Assembly (NCBI GenBank): GCA_014529385.2
Contig: CM043961.1
Span: 17,540,978 to 17,604,977 of the forward strand
DNA length: 64,000 nucleotides
From: Adiantum capillus-veneris
Lineage: Eukaryota; Streptophyta; Polypodiopsida; Polypodiales; Pteridaceae
Reading direction: 5' to 3'
In this document: positions 1-10,863 of the stretch, piece after piece
Numbering within the stretch: the stretch's first letter is position 1
How the letters are laid out: every line of letters begins with the position of its first letter
Notes under the pieces: generated by a model
Seen by the model: only the letters and a program-made list of their open reading frames with translations
The model's database searches: none
Told to the model about the DNA's origin: nothing
Made by a program: the position numbers and the translations under genes

Positions 1-453
1 CTCCTTCTTCTCGATCTACTCTCATACCTCGCTAGCTCTCACCATCTTCGAAGGTGTGTGAGGTCTTGGGTCTGAGACCGTGAGGGAATTGATGTTGTGC
101 TTTACAAGTGTGAGCTTGGTGCTTGAAGATTCCATCTTCATTGCACCCGCAAGTTATTAAAGGAACACAAAGTATTGTAATGTAAAATGTCTCCCTTGAT
201 GGGGAAACCTATAATACAAAGCCTTTTGGAGGGGAGACCGACTCCATGTAAATACGGTCCTCAACTGTTTTCAATAGCTTAAATTCTCTCTCTTTTTGAA
301 GTATTGTTCATACCTATCTAACTAGGTGTTATGCTTTTGTTTCTCTCTCCATCCAAGCACTCTTGCTATGCTCATTAGGAATCTATTCTAATGAAATACT
401 CACTATATGTTATTTTCTGCTACACACAAGTTACTAGACCATTAAATGTTACA
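1..453 (+). repeat. Ty3/gypsy LTR, 3' end fragment
   Basis: This stretch matches, as reverse complement, the first 455 or so bases of the LTRs at 43322 and 50636. Shared blocks include the text around GGTGTGTGAGGTCTTGGGTC and the terminal ATTAAATGTTACA. It is therefore the last third of an LTR lying in the plus orientation, with the rest beyond the window edge. It ends in CA at 453. What follows does not resemble the TGGTATCAGAGC primer site found beside the complete element, so this is a 3' LTR or a solo LTR. It differs from the complete LTRs at many positions, so it is an older copy. Confidence 0.88.
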
Positions 454-828
454 TGAGGCAAATGATGAAGATGTCTACTACGATTTCCACTTAGGATACT
501 CCTTGATTGTAGCAGCAGTCTGGGGTTTCCCAACCTCAAAGGGATCTTCATGGTAAAGTGCCATCACAAGCAGTGTAGAAAACTCCTATACTCCACTGAT
601 TTTGTGTGAAGGTACTGCACGAAGGTCTTGAACTGAGTGTGAAAATCGCACCTTGTTGTAAAAGAAATGCCAATAGACCTGCAAGTGTCCTGCCCAATAG
701 GATATGTGGTGTCTGTAGTCAAACCTGATGGAGAAAATGGGAAGCCCAGGAATCGTCATGAGAATGAATGGAAGCTTGTCAATGCATGAACCTGCAACAC
801 AGTGTGGCTAATTTGTGTAAAACTCCAG

Positions 829-1165
829 GAAGGCCAGATGTAGCAATCTGCGCCGTAAACGCCCTCCAAAACAAGGAAAGCTAGACTAAATAGTCTGCAC
901 TGTAGAAGCTACTGTAAGCTATAGTTGGGATTAGGAGACCGCACAGACCACCATTGGATGGTGTCCTATTAGTAGGGTAATCCAAGATGAGGGGAAAGCC
1001 AGACCCAACAGTTTGCACTGTGAAGGGCTTGTGAGAAGAGGTGTGGTAGACCAAGGTGTCTGCACCGTAATCATCCTGTATGAAGAAGGAAAGCCAGACT
1101 GAGCAGTCTGCACTGTGAAGAATCCTCTGAGAAGAGGAAAGGCCAGACCAATCTAGCTGCATCAT
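829..1165. repeat. degenerate minisatellite, about 48 bp unit
   Basis: A motif close to GGAAAGCCAGAC..CAGTCTGCACTGTGAAG recurs near 829, 876, 993, 1042, 1088 and 1137, with spacing near 48 bases and one interruption. Copies are diverged. An open frame runs through it on the minus strand, but the repeat structure explains it better than a gene does. Confidence 0.6.
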
Positions 1166-3264
1166 CTACCATGTATCTCTTGCCTTCAATCCTCCGATGT
1201 CAACCAAAATAGAATCCACACCAACAACGCTACCAAACTGCATCTCGGTGTGGCTGCCAATGTGAATGGGCTAGGAGTGGCCTACTGTCCAGGTTGGGGG
1301 ATAAGTCTACTATAAGGTTACCAAGGGTGAGTGTAAGCAATCCTGAAGGTAGAAATCCAAATGATCAGGAGTGTAGAAGAGAAACTGCACTATCATCCAA
1401 GCCAAGCTCCGGGTGACTTCGGATGTAGTCGCGGGATGGCTGATCTCTCGCTTCTCGCGGGTAAACTTGCCAAGAGAGTCCAAAGCATTGAAGTCCCACT
1501 CTAGTCTATAGATCCAAGCAATGAACCTATCCAAGAAGAGATCTAAGATCCTCTCCCTAAGTCCATGTAGATGCTCCTATGTAAGCAAGTGATCTGATGT
1601 GTCGAGGTCAAGTGGTAAATGTCTGTCTACCCAAGATGGTGGTATCTTCTCTGGTAGGGTCGGAATCCCATATTCCATGAGCATGGTCATATCTCGTGTG
1701 AACTCATTTGATGAGTGCATATGTGTGTCCAAAACAAACAACAAGTTACCACCCCCTCTAGAGTGCGCAATTGTCGAATGATGGCTGGAATGAATGGATC
1801 TCCCAAGGATCGTACGCCCGTAGATGATCAAGCCAATGTTGAAGATTTCGTGTACTGCAGTATTCATTGAGAGACCGCACATACCACCACTGTATCGTGT
1901 CTTGGTAGGAGGTAACCTCATCCTCTGTGAAAACCACAAGTCAAGAGGCTGCTATCCACCCAAAATGCAATTGCAAGGTGATGAAAATGATGTTGTCCAA
2001 CGTTTTTCAGCATGCTCGTATGCTCCTAGCATGGTCTGAAGTGGTGCAGAGGGTGTAGGGAGGGTTTATCTCCCTGTGCAAAGCCATCAGAGGGCTGAAA
2101 ATTGATTGGAAATATCCAACCTTTGACAAATTTGGATGATCTACCTTGCAGAAATTTTACCGGTTCCGATTTTTTTGAAAGCTGTGCTACATCAGCAATT
2201 TCTTATAAGGCCCAAAAATGAGCTCAAAATTTCCCTAACGGTTTGGTTGAGATTGTGATTAGGCCCCTTGTATATTTGTTGGTGCTATGCATATCTCTAA
2301 TTACCTTGAGAAGGTTAATGTATGCTTTGGCTCTATCTAACATGTCAAGTACAATAGATTCCCATTGTCATAATTGAAGTGGAAACATAGTTGATGACAA
2401 ACCACCATGTGGCAAAGCATGTAGGAAACACCTCTAGTCTTCTCTCTTGGTATCTCCTAGGACCCATACTTCATGTAATTGTTTCTTGATTCAAGGAAGG
2501 TAATAACCTAACAAACTAGTTATTGTATTGAAGGGAAGAAGTCAAAGTGCACACCTTTTCAAACAAATGAGCAAATTTGGAAACATAGGAAGGAGCGAGG
2601 AAACTTGAACTTGGTAGGGTAGTACAGTAGTACTATTTCTGCAATTTCAAGAAAACTCACGAAGTTGACTTTTGGCAACCAAAAATATGTCAAGATGTCA
2701 AACGATTTATGCTCTTGAAGTTGACAAATTGATAATTTGTGTTGTTAGTTGGCGTAAAGACTTTTAGGGACTCTATTCCTCATGCTCTCTTGTCCTTAGT
2801 GCAAGGAAATGTGCAATCACACAATGCCCACTAGGCCCATGAAATGAGAGTCCTTTAGAAAACTCAATAGGAAAAATTCCTACCAAAAATCATGGTGGAA
2901 AGGATACCCACAAGTTGTCTTCAATGTTTTCTTCTAATTGGTTGTGTTCTTTTGATAAGATAAGGAGACAAATTTGACCAAAAGCATTATTATGGGCATC
3001 TCGAAGGAGGGGCTATCCTAATTTCTTGTGTTCTCATTTGCGTAGAAGGCCACTTGGGAGGCAAAAAGGGGCCTTGGTCAAAAGGTAGTCGCCAAAGAGA
3101 GGAGAAAGTCGTGTGGTTTGTGCAAAAGAGAAAGTGGCCAAACAAAAAAGGGTGTTGATTGATCTGACCATGGGCGCAGGTTGGGCAATATAAAGGATTG
3201 AGGGAGTATGAAGGTCAAAGTGAAAAATGCAAATTCATGGAGGGTTTGACCATTTGATAGGGTT

Positions 3265-3270
<6 letters not shown>
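1166..3270. other. no convincing gene
   Basis: Medium-length minus-strand open frames lie at 1310-1534 and 1577-1939, near each other. One contains text such as EYGIPTLPEKIPPSWVDRHL. I recognise no family in either. They could be remains of a retroelement or of a host exon. From 2050 to 3270 the sequence is AT-rich with no supported feature. Confidence 0.3.

Positions 3271-3271
<1 letters not shown>

Positions 3272-3351
<80 letters not shown>
3272..3351. repeat. (CT)n-(GA)n palindromic microsatellite
   Basis: About 44 bases of CT run directly into about 36 bases of GA at 3315/3316. The two halves are reverse complements, so the tract is one long near-perfect inverted repeat able to form a hairpin or cruciform. 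Open frames here (SLSLS or RERER) come only from the repeat. Confidence 0.95.
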
Positions 3352-3356
<5 letters not shown>

Positions 3357-3619
3357 TACCCGTATGGACATGTTGCATGGTCGACCAATCATCCTTACAC
3401 CTCAAGCAAAAAAATAATGTGTTAAAAAAGTTGTTTTAAACATCCTTAGGCATAGCTTGATTGTTGAAGCACCACATGGAGCATACTTTCATTGCAATCA
3501 ATGTCCAATGAGAGTTTTTCCTTGCGTGACAAGCAAAAAATCAAGGAATCTACAACCATTCTGATCACTGAGTGAGCCTCTCTGACCCAACGATCTCTAA
3601 TCAATCCATCCTTGTTGTT

Positions 3620-3620
<1 letters not shown>

Positions 3621-3664
<44 letters not shown>
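3621..3664. repeat. (GA)n microsatellite
   Basis: An uninterrupted GA dinucleotide tract of about 44 bases. Confidence 0.95.
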
Positions 3665-3665
<1 letters not shown>

Positions 3666-4039
3666 ACAAAATTATCTTCAATGGGGAGGACCTAACACGT
3701 CTCCAAATGACACAGGGTTATCAGGAGGGAATCTACGGTTGAGAATAGGCGTAATGGATGGAGGATGATGTGAATTTGGCATCGGTTTGGTGAACTAGGG
3801 GTGAATTATTCGCTTGTTCACCCCTAGTTCTTTGATTACATAGGATCTGAGATATCTATTCTTGACCATAGATCCTGGCATGAAGGATGCCTAGTGCAAG
3901 ATTGTGATCAATGATGAGGGAGCGGTGGGCCTACCTCCACACTATCTCGCACGAGCAGCTTCTAATGTGATCTACGGTTGAGGTAATTCGGGCCAAATTC
4001 GAGAAGAAAAGTAAATTCAGGCAGGCTTGTAAATTCGGG

Positions 4040-4118
4040 GCACTCTGCACCCCATGTCTTGAAGCCACGACCCCCTTAGTTGCGAGCCAGGTGCACTAAC
4101 TACTACGCCCGCACACGT
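4040..4118 (-). repeat. tRNA-related sequence, possible SINE head
   Basis: On the minus strand the order is a GTAGTAGTTAGTGC block (like a D-arm/A box), then about 20 bases, then GTCGTGGCTTCAAGAC (like a T-arm/B box). This resembles the 5' part of tRNA-derived SINEs. No clean cloverleaf with acceptor pairing is evident, so it is not a functional tRNA gene. Body and tail are not defined. Confidence 0.4.
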
Positions 4119-4472
4119 TCGTTGAAACATAGTGGATTTGAGTATGCCATATTGTAAATGTGGGCCAATTAATAAATTCAAGGCAACTATCAGATCTGAC
4201 CGTCCGCAATTGATTCGCCTCGCGTTTTCCTCCTCCACCATTGATCCCATTTGAGTATGCTGGTGTGATATAGTGATGGGGGTGAGCCTAGAGGCAGAGG
4301 CAACGGTGGGTAAAAAGGTAGAAGTATATATTTTTGATAGGTCATATAGTTTCCTTGCAAAAGGGCAAGGTAGGTTTCAACTTTCAACATGGTGTCTCGA
4401 TAAGTCAGATGGGAAACTTGGAAAGTCTATGGAAGTTCAATGCGAGTGAAGACAAAAGGCGACCCCTCAAAA

Positions 4473-4496
4473 CCCCCCCCCCCCCCCCCCCCCCCC

Positions 4497-4531
<35 letters not shown>
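4473..4531. repeat. poly-C tract followed by (CT)n
   Basis: About 26 cytosines run into about 33 bases of CT. Similar poly-C plus CT pairs occur at 10743-10856 and, inverted, at 33760-33806. Confidence 0.95.
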
Positions 4532-4639
4532 GAGAAGAGGCTTTGTTCAAAGATTTGGAATACGAAAGTTTTACTGGTCAACGTTGCCAATTGTCTCGAG
4601 AGTTGCCTAAAAGGCCCCCCGTCACTTTAGGCGGCGCTG

Positions 4640-6850
4640 TCAAAGGTCTTCTCCTAGATGCCCGTCCACGTCACCACTCCCATCTAATTTTAGCATAGAA
4701 TCTACATCGATTATTTTTCTCCTGCTTCGCCATTTTTCCAAGGTCATAATCTAAATTATCTCCCCATTGTCCCAAAGCCTGAAGCTTATTATCTTTCTAA
4801 AGGCCCACATCCAAAGAAAGTTTGGCGTTGAAATAGTTTATTTTAGTCGTTAAAAGAAAATTTCACTCACTTACACAATAAGAAGCGTTTCTCATGGGAG
4901 GGGTTTTTTGCTAATAGTAAACCTCCAATGAGCCAACAAAGTGAACCTCAATAGTGTCCACTTTGTTTGCTAGCGGTGCCTCCTTCACCAACACATTTGG
5001 TATGGGTGGAGTTTCAAAGCTTCATCGTAGTTGGCCCCCACCCTTCCATGTGAATGCAATCAACAGTAATATGGGGTAAACTCTCGCTCATGCAAACTGC
5101 CCTATATGTTCTCACAATTATGTTTAGTACAAGATATCGTTCGCACGATCAAGGTTCACGCCAACTTGCTTTTCAAATGATGAATCCCTCCAATGTTCGC
5201 ATAACAAAGATTTAGAATCCCTGTCAAGTATGCTGCCACATGCAAACTCTCATCTAAGAGCGCTTCCCCATTGGGCCTCCATTCTCGATGATCCTCTATT
5301 GTGACTGGGGTTTCCCTAGACTAGAATGCATGCTCCATATCTCCCACATTAGCTAATTGCTCACGTCAATTAGGTAATTTGGTAGTAGCATTGCAATTTT
5401 TTGGAATCTTTAATTGCAAAAAACCCTTCAAACGACATATCATTGCTCTGGGGGGGTGGTTGCTCCCCCCTCTCGCACACTACTGTTGATTAAAACAGAA
5501 GGTTCACTTGCATGACAATGAAGCCTATGGGTCAGCATCCAAGATTTTGGAGGGTCCTCCAAACATGCCTTGAGTAGGCCTATAAGCCCTCAAAACCTCT
5601 GACAAGGGTGATACTTTGCTCAAACCCCACCACCAGAAATTGCAATAAATTAAACGTAAATAACACCTTAATACAGACAAAGTAATTGTGTCCTCAAGCT
5701 ATGCAATTGAGGGTAGCCGTAAAGCTAAGCAAAGTGGCATAGTTGTCTTTGAGAAAAACAAAAACTGTATTAAAGAAGAAACATAAATTGTATTAAAGAA
5801 GAGAAGGGAAAGCCTCAAAGGTGGGGAAAGAGGCAGTTGCGAAGAAAAGAAAAAGCTAGAGGGCTAGACAATCTTCCCTCATCATAAATATATCTCTCTG
5901 GAGTAGAATCTTAGCATTGCTAATCTTCAACTCTGCCATCTTAGTAGCCTTTGCGGAAAGTTCAAGGAAAAATATGAAACACATCCTTAGCTGAGCGTTT
6001 TACCCACCTGAGAGAGGTTGCAACATCCATAGTTGCATTCACATTACTCTTAAGAAACTTCTTCAAAGTAATATAAGCAAGTGATAATGTGCAAATTAAA
6101 TTTTTATGCCTTACTTTAGCAAGAAACTAAATAGCAAGCGTGATGGATTCATTCCAAACTCTTTGAGCAAGGTGGATATTTGCCAATGGGTTATAATACG
6201 GTTGGCCTTGTGAGGATGAATGCCATTTTGAACATGTGAGTTCTCACCTCAAATAACCAGTATTGTGGATAGAGCCTGCATTCGAGGAGAATGGAGCAAG
6301 ATCGTTTTAAAGGGACTTAAGTCTCTTGTTCAAAGGGAGGACCATCGAGATATGTCTACAAATGTTTGCAATTGATATTACGGGTCTTAATATTTGCAAT
6401 GATTGTAGCATGCATGTTGAGAATGCTAGACATCTTTTGTCTTGCCTTAGGGTCAGTGATCAACCATTCAAAAACAAGAATCTATATTCCTGACCCTAAA
6501 TCAATACCCGACTAGCTCAGGGAACAAGGTTGTCAAAACTTAGCTGAAGGAGTTTCTTTTCTTCTTCTAGGAATCCCTATATAGGATTTGACATCAAACT
6601 TAAACAAAGATGGAATTGGATGATGGTTCTCTTCGAAGAAAATTTAAAGAGATGGGAAGTTTTTCTCCTCAACCCACCTAGGAGAGTTTTGGTTATCAAT
6701 CTCTTCATCAATACTTTTCTATACATTTTGACATGAGTTTGTACTTGTCAAACACTATTTAAATAGCATATGTACATATGCTTTTTAATTGTTTATCTTA
6801 TAGTCAAGTGTTTATGTTACATGAGCTTGCCATGAAGCGACCTCTGATGG
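4640..6850. other. no gene seen
   Basis: About 2.2 kb of non-coding sequence. I found no open frame of useful length, no terminal repeats and no recognisable transposon protein. Confidence 0.5.
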
Positions 6851-7013
6851 GTAGAGAGGAAATATATGGATTCAAGCATGGACTATCAGCTCTTCTTCTA
6901 CAGCTTCAGAATGAGGGAGAGGTCGTCGATTGGGAGGCCTTACCTTGATCAATCTCGTCGATGTATATATTTTCATTTGTACATGTTGATGTATAGCTAC
7001 TTATCTTTTGGTT

Positions 7014-7388
7014 CATATAAACTTTTATACGATAGCTGTCATGTTTATGGTTATGTCCGTTTTGATTATGGTTATGTTTAAGGCTATGGGTTTTGGAATT
7101 TACTTATGGTTATGTTTTACAATGCACACGATGGTTATGGTTTAGAATTCAGTTATGGTTATGGTTTGAGGTTATGGTTATGGTTTTAAAATTCGGTTAT
7201 GGTTATGGTTTGAAGTTATGGTTATGCTTAAAGTTATGCTTATGGTTTCAGAATTCTATTATGGTTATGTTTTGTGATTTACATGATGGTTATGGTTTCA
7301 AAATTCGGTTAAAAATATTGTTTAGGTTATGGTTACAAAATTCAATTATGGTTATGTTTTGTGATTTACTGGATGGTTATGGTTTCTA
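7014..7388 (+). repeat. GGTTATGG-type tandem tract
   Basis: GGTTATGGTT is repeated many times, broken by TTAGAATTCAG-like inserts, with a higher-order unit of roughly 65 bases (ATGGTTATGGTTTCAAAATTC then GTGATTTAC). A related tract in the opposite sense lies at 16580-17180. It resembles a telomere-like satellite only loosely and is not the plant telomere repeat TTTAGGG. Confidence 0.8.
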
Positions 7389-7439
7389 GATGCTAGCCTT
7401 CTATATCTTTGCTCAAATGTCTTTTTTTGTGCAGATTTT

Positions 7440-7600
7440 GGTGTTGATATGAGCGTCCATATAAGCATCGACATGCTCGTCGGTATGCACATCGGTCTGC
7501 ACATACTATACTCCAGCGAGACTTCAACGGGTATGCGACGCTTGCTATAACAATGGGCATACTGACGCTCATACTGATGGGCATTCGACGGACGTGTTTT
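7440..7600. repeat. CACTA-like subterminal repeats (remnant)
   Basis: Short motifs of the form GCGTCNNTATNAGC and TCGGTATGCACATCGGTCTG recur in both senses, like the subterminal repeats at 16260-16430 and 17700-17900. They sit directly beside the GGTTATGG tract, as they do at the second locus. No terminal CACTA sequence was found here, so this is probably a truncated element end. Confidence 0.5.
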
Positions 7601-7842
7601 TTTAAAACTAGTTTATGTTCATTGGTACGGGTGCGGGTATTCACACGATGTGTTGTAATGAAGATCTTGAAAAAAGTTGAAACATAGATTCTCTTCTTCT
7701 CTTTCTCTCGTGCATGTGGCAGTCGGTGTGCCACCTCGCGCGTCATGTGCCAGTCACACACACACACACACATCACTTTTTCTCAACTTTTGTGGTTGAT
7801 ATATATCATGTAGCGCAAATCCTCTAGATGCAAAGGGAAGCA

Positions 7843-7847
<5 letters not shown>

Positions 7848-7881
<34 letters not shown>

Positions 7882-7964
7882 CCTTCCCCCCCCCCGTGAT
7901 GCAAATTGTGCTTGCAATGACAGAGCTCTCTTTCACTCTATGTCATGTATTTGTGTGATGCCAG

Positions 7965-8007
<43 letters not shown>
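7848..8007. repeat. two (CT)n microsatellites
   Basis: CT tracts at 7848-7876 and 7965-8007, separated by a short C run and unique sequence. Confidence 0.9.
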
Positions 8008-8815
8008 AGTCTACTTGGAAAAAGGTTGAGAATGTCCAAAAGCGTTTTCTCACCTACTTTCTCCAAGTCAAGACACAAACACCCTACATGCTCTTACTTC
8101 TTGAGTCCAGATCGCTTCCCATTGAGATTTTGGACATGCAAAGGGTTGTGGAGTACGTGATTAAGACACAACGTAGCCCTTTGCATCGACTTCCTAGAAT
8201 CCCATATGAAGCAAGTCAATAGGTCCAAAAGACGTGGAAGAGCAAAGTACTAAGTTCGGGGTGGATGCTTGGCATCAAGAAATGGTTTGGAAGATGGGAT
8301 GCATGTCACTTGGTCAAGGATGCGTCGATCGACTCCCAAGTTAATGAGGCCTTTTTACAACGCCATTGTATAACGGCTTGGGAGAAATTCGGAGGTTCTC
8401 GCTTCAGCCATTACACCACACACGTTGTCCCAAACTACAAATCTCTCTTCTTCTCCGAACGAGGTAACTGAACCCATCCCTGCATCCTTGAGCCCATCCC
8501 GTTGAGTGCGATCCGCACCATTGCCTCCATTCGTCTTAGCTCCCATTCTCTATGCTGCGAGACAAGACGTTGGGGCGCTGGCGAGGAGTCTTATCAACTT
8601 TGCACCTTATGCCCTCGTCAAGTGCGAGAGCACACACTACTTGAGTGCTCAACTTTTGACCACATTAGGTCCTCTTTTTTCCATATATTCAGCCATGAGC
8701 TCTCCCTACATACCTTCCTCTCCCAACCACAATGTGGACTCTCTATTGCGACGCTCATTTCAGTCATTTTTGAGCATCGAGAGTCACTTATGACCTCCAC
8801 TCACACCATGTGACA
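8008..8815 (+). pseudogene. LINE (non-LTR retrotransposon) ORF2 C-terminal remnant
   Basis: Conceptual translation from about 8008 gives text such as WKKVENVQKRFL, TPYMLLLLESRSLPIEI and MQRVVEYVIKTQRSPLHRLP. Further on come KTWKS, WEKFGG, RLSSHSL and a CTLCPRQVREHTLLEC zinc-knuckle-like end with FDHIRSSFF. This order is what I know from the region behind the reverse transcriptase of plant LINE ORF2 proteins. Stops near 8221 and 8468 and a frame change before 8502 break it. The upstream reverse transcriptase and endonuclease are missing: the CT tract sits where they would start. It is decayed and non-functional. Confidence 0.65.
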
Positions 8816-8866
8816 TGTTCATTTGGTCCCATAGGTCATATTTGACCTCCGAGGATGATAATAAAA

Positions 8867-8871
<5 letters not shown>

Positions 8872-8910
<39 letters not shown>
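8872..8910. repeat. (CT)n microsatellite
   Basis: CT tract of about 39 bases directly downstream of the LINE remnant. Confidence 0.95.
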
Positions 8911-8913
<3 letters not shown>

Positions 8914-9069
8914 TCCTAGATGGTGGGATGCACATAGGTTGAGAATAGAGAAAGTAGACGGGAGTGGGGGCGGTGCCACACCGCAATGAAGTCATTTTCA
9001 TTCATTTATTTTTGTAGAGATAATAAACAAGATATAGACATTTTAGGCAAGCTGGTAACATTAAACGAT

Positions 9070-9198
9070 CTGACTTGAAATGGAAACATATTTTACTTGG
9101 GGATTTTATGAGATTTCCCACTAGTTGTGGGGAGACTTGAAATGGAAACATATTTAACTTAGGGATTTTATGAGATTTTCCACTAGGTGTGAAGGGAC
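9070..9198. repeat. tandem duplication, about 63 bp unit
   Basis: The block GACTTGAAATGGAAACATAT...GGGATTTTATGAGATTT-CCACTAG appears twice in direct order with a few substitutions. Confidence 0.85.
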
Positions 9199-9199
9199 A

Positions 9200-10528
9200 A
9201 GAATCACTGAAATGTAATGTGTTCATTGTAAGAGATGTTTCGCACGAGCCATATCCGAAGAGAAATGCATAATTGGCAAGTTTCTAAGGCACTTTTGAAG
9301 TTTACTTTTTTTGCTAAAAAATTGCTTACCAATCAGTCGCCAAAGGTTGTTGAATTCTCGAGCTAAATTAGAGAGCCAACTCTCGCAAGGCTTGCTCAAC
9401 CGTTGATCTCAAATGTGAACTTGATGTAAACTAGGTGTAAAGTCGACCAAATGTGAACTTTTCGTGAACTTGGATGTGAACTATATGCATATATGAACTT
9501 GGATGTGATCTACATGTGAACACTGCAAGCTATGTGCATTGCATTATAGTGGTGTGAATTGGTTGTGATATCGGCGTAAACTCGAAGTGAACTAGGATTG
9601 CAAACGTGTCTTGGGCCGGTTATTGTATGTAAAACCTATATATCGTGTGCATTCAAGGACTATCTATAAAACCCTCAGTTGTGAAATTTTCATCAATAAA
9701 AGGGACCTTTTTCTTATTCAATTTGTAATTTTTTACAAGTTCATTTTTCCAACACTCTTTTGTATGTGAAAATGTGAGAAAATATAAAATAAAATAATTC
9801 TTACGGTTGAGCCCACATGATCTGCATTTTTGTACTGTAGTGACCTCCCTGAGAGACGTGTCAAAAGTACTCAATATAACGCTACCATTTCCCTTGCATA
9901 ACAATGTGTGCACATGCGTACTAGCAAGACATTTGCCTTGTAATGAGGACGTCATGAGGTAAAAACCTGTCCAACCCATATTTTTTCCCCAAAAGGGTGA
10001 ACAATCCATGATCAATAACGATTTGGGACCCTAAATTTCCTCCAAAAAAGAGGTCTCAAATAGTGCCTTGGGTGGTCTGATTAGAGCTTGGTCGCACTCG
10101 AGGGAGTGGGGGGAGTGTTTTGCCTAAAATAAAAAAGGTCAAAAGCTCAATCTCCAGATGGAGTGAGTTTTCCACCCCTGCTAGCCCTCAGAAAAACGTA
10201 GGTAATAAGCTATTTTTTTTGGTGAGCGGCTCTTCTCCTTATTCTTCGGGAAAGGCAACCAATGGATCTAACGAAGTCAGAAGAGTCTTTTTGCCTGTTT
10301 GCGATGAGATTCCATCGCACTTTGAGGAAGATACCATCTTCCTCAGAGTGCGAGCTGGTGCTAACCCAGCCTGTAGATAGTCCCACTGCCCCTGGGGCGA
10401 TTCAGCTCTTACTGCCAACCAAAATTACTGCATGTGAAAGCTTCCATGCGGACGAGCTTTGTCTGGAGCGCATATTTAACAATTAGCTTCGAAACTATAA
10501 GGGTTTTCCCATTACTACGGGGCCTGTA
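9200..10528. other. intergenic, no supported gene
   Basis: A minus-strand frame of 120 codons at 9653-10015 and two plus-strand frames at 10120-10486 match nothing I know. Between 9410 and 9600 TGTGAACT-like words recur loosely. The interval immediately upstream of the WRKY gene may hold its distal promoter. Confidence 0.35.
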
Positions 10529-10824
10529 TTATGGGCCATGACGTAGCGAGTGAGAGATTCGACGACGTAGGCATGGGGTGGAGAGTAGAGACCCGTGTGC
10601 GTGGCTGTGTGAAAGGCGCGTGTTTGGCCGGCGCCCACCTTGCAGCTGGGCTGTGCGCGAGTCATGGTGCTGCCGCTGCTGCAAACTCGGTGTCGGCGCT
10701 CTTTTCTCACACGCTTCCAACTATCCTCTCTCTCTACCCCCCGCCCCCCCCCCCCCCCCCCCCCCCCCCGCCCCCCGTGCTCAAATTGACACTGCTCGAC
10801 AGATCTGCGGACTTTAAACAGCAG

Positions 10825-10855
<31 letters not shown>

Positions 10856-10863
10856 AGACTCGC
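10529..10863 (+). promoter_or_regulatory. probable proximal promoter and 5' leader of the WRKY gene
   Basis: The region is more GC-rich than its surroundings and ends in a pyrimidine-rich leader: a C-run near 10741-10769 and (CT)n at 10829-10856, directly before the ATG at 10864. CT-rich leaders are common in plant genes. A TAG lies in frame three codons before the ATG, which supports the chosen start. I did not find a clear TATA box. Confidence 0.4.

Noticed and set aside
7014-7388. Interstitial telomere repeats
   Set aside because: The unit GGTTATGGTT is not TTTAGGG or TTAGGG, and the array is diverged with long inserts.
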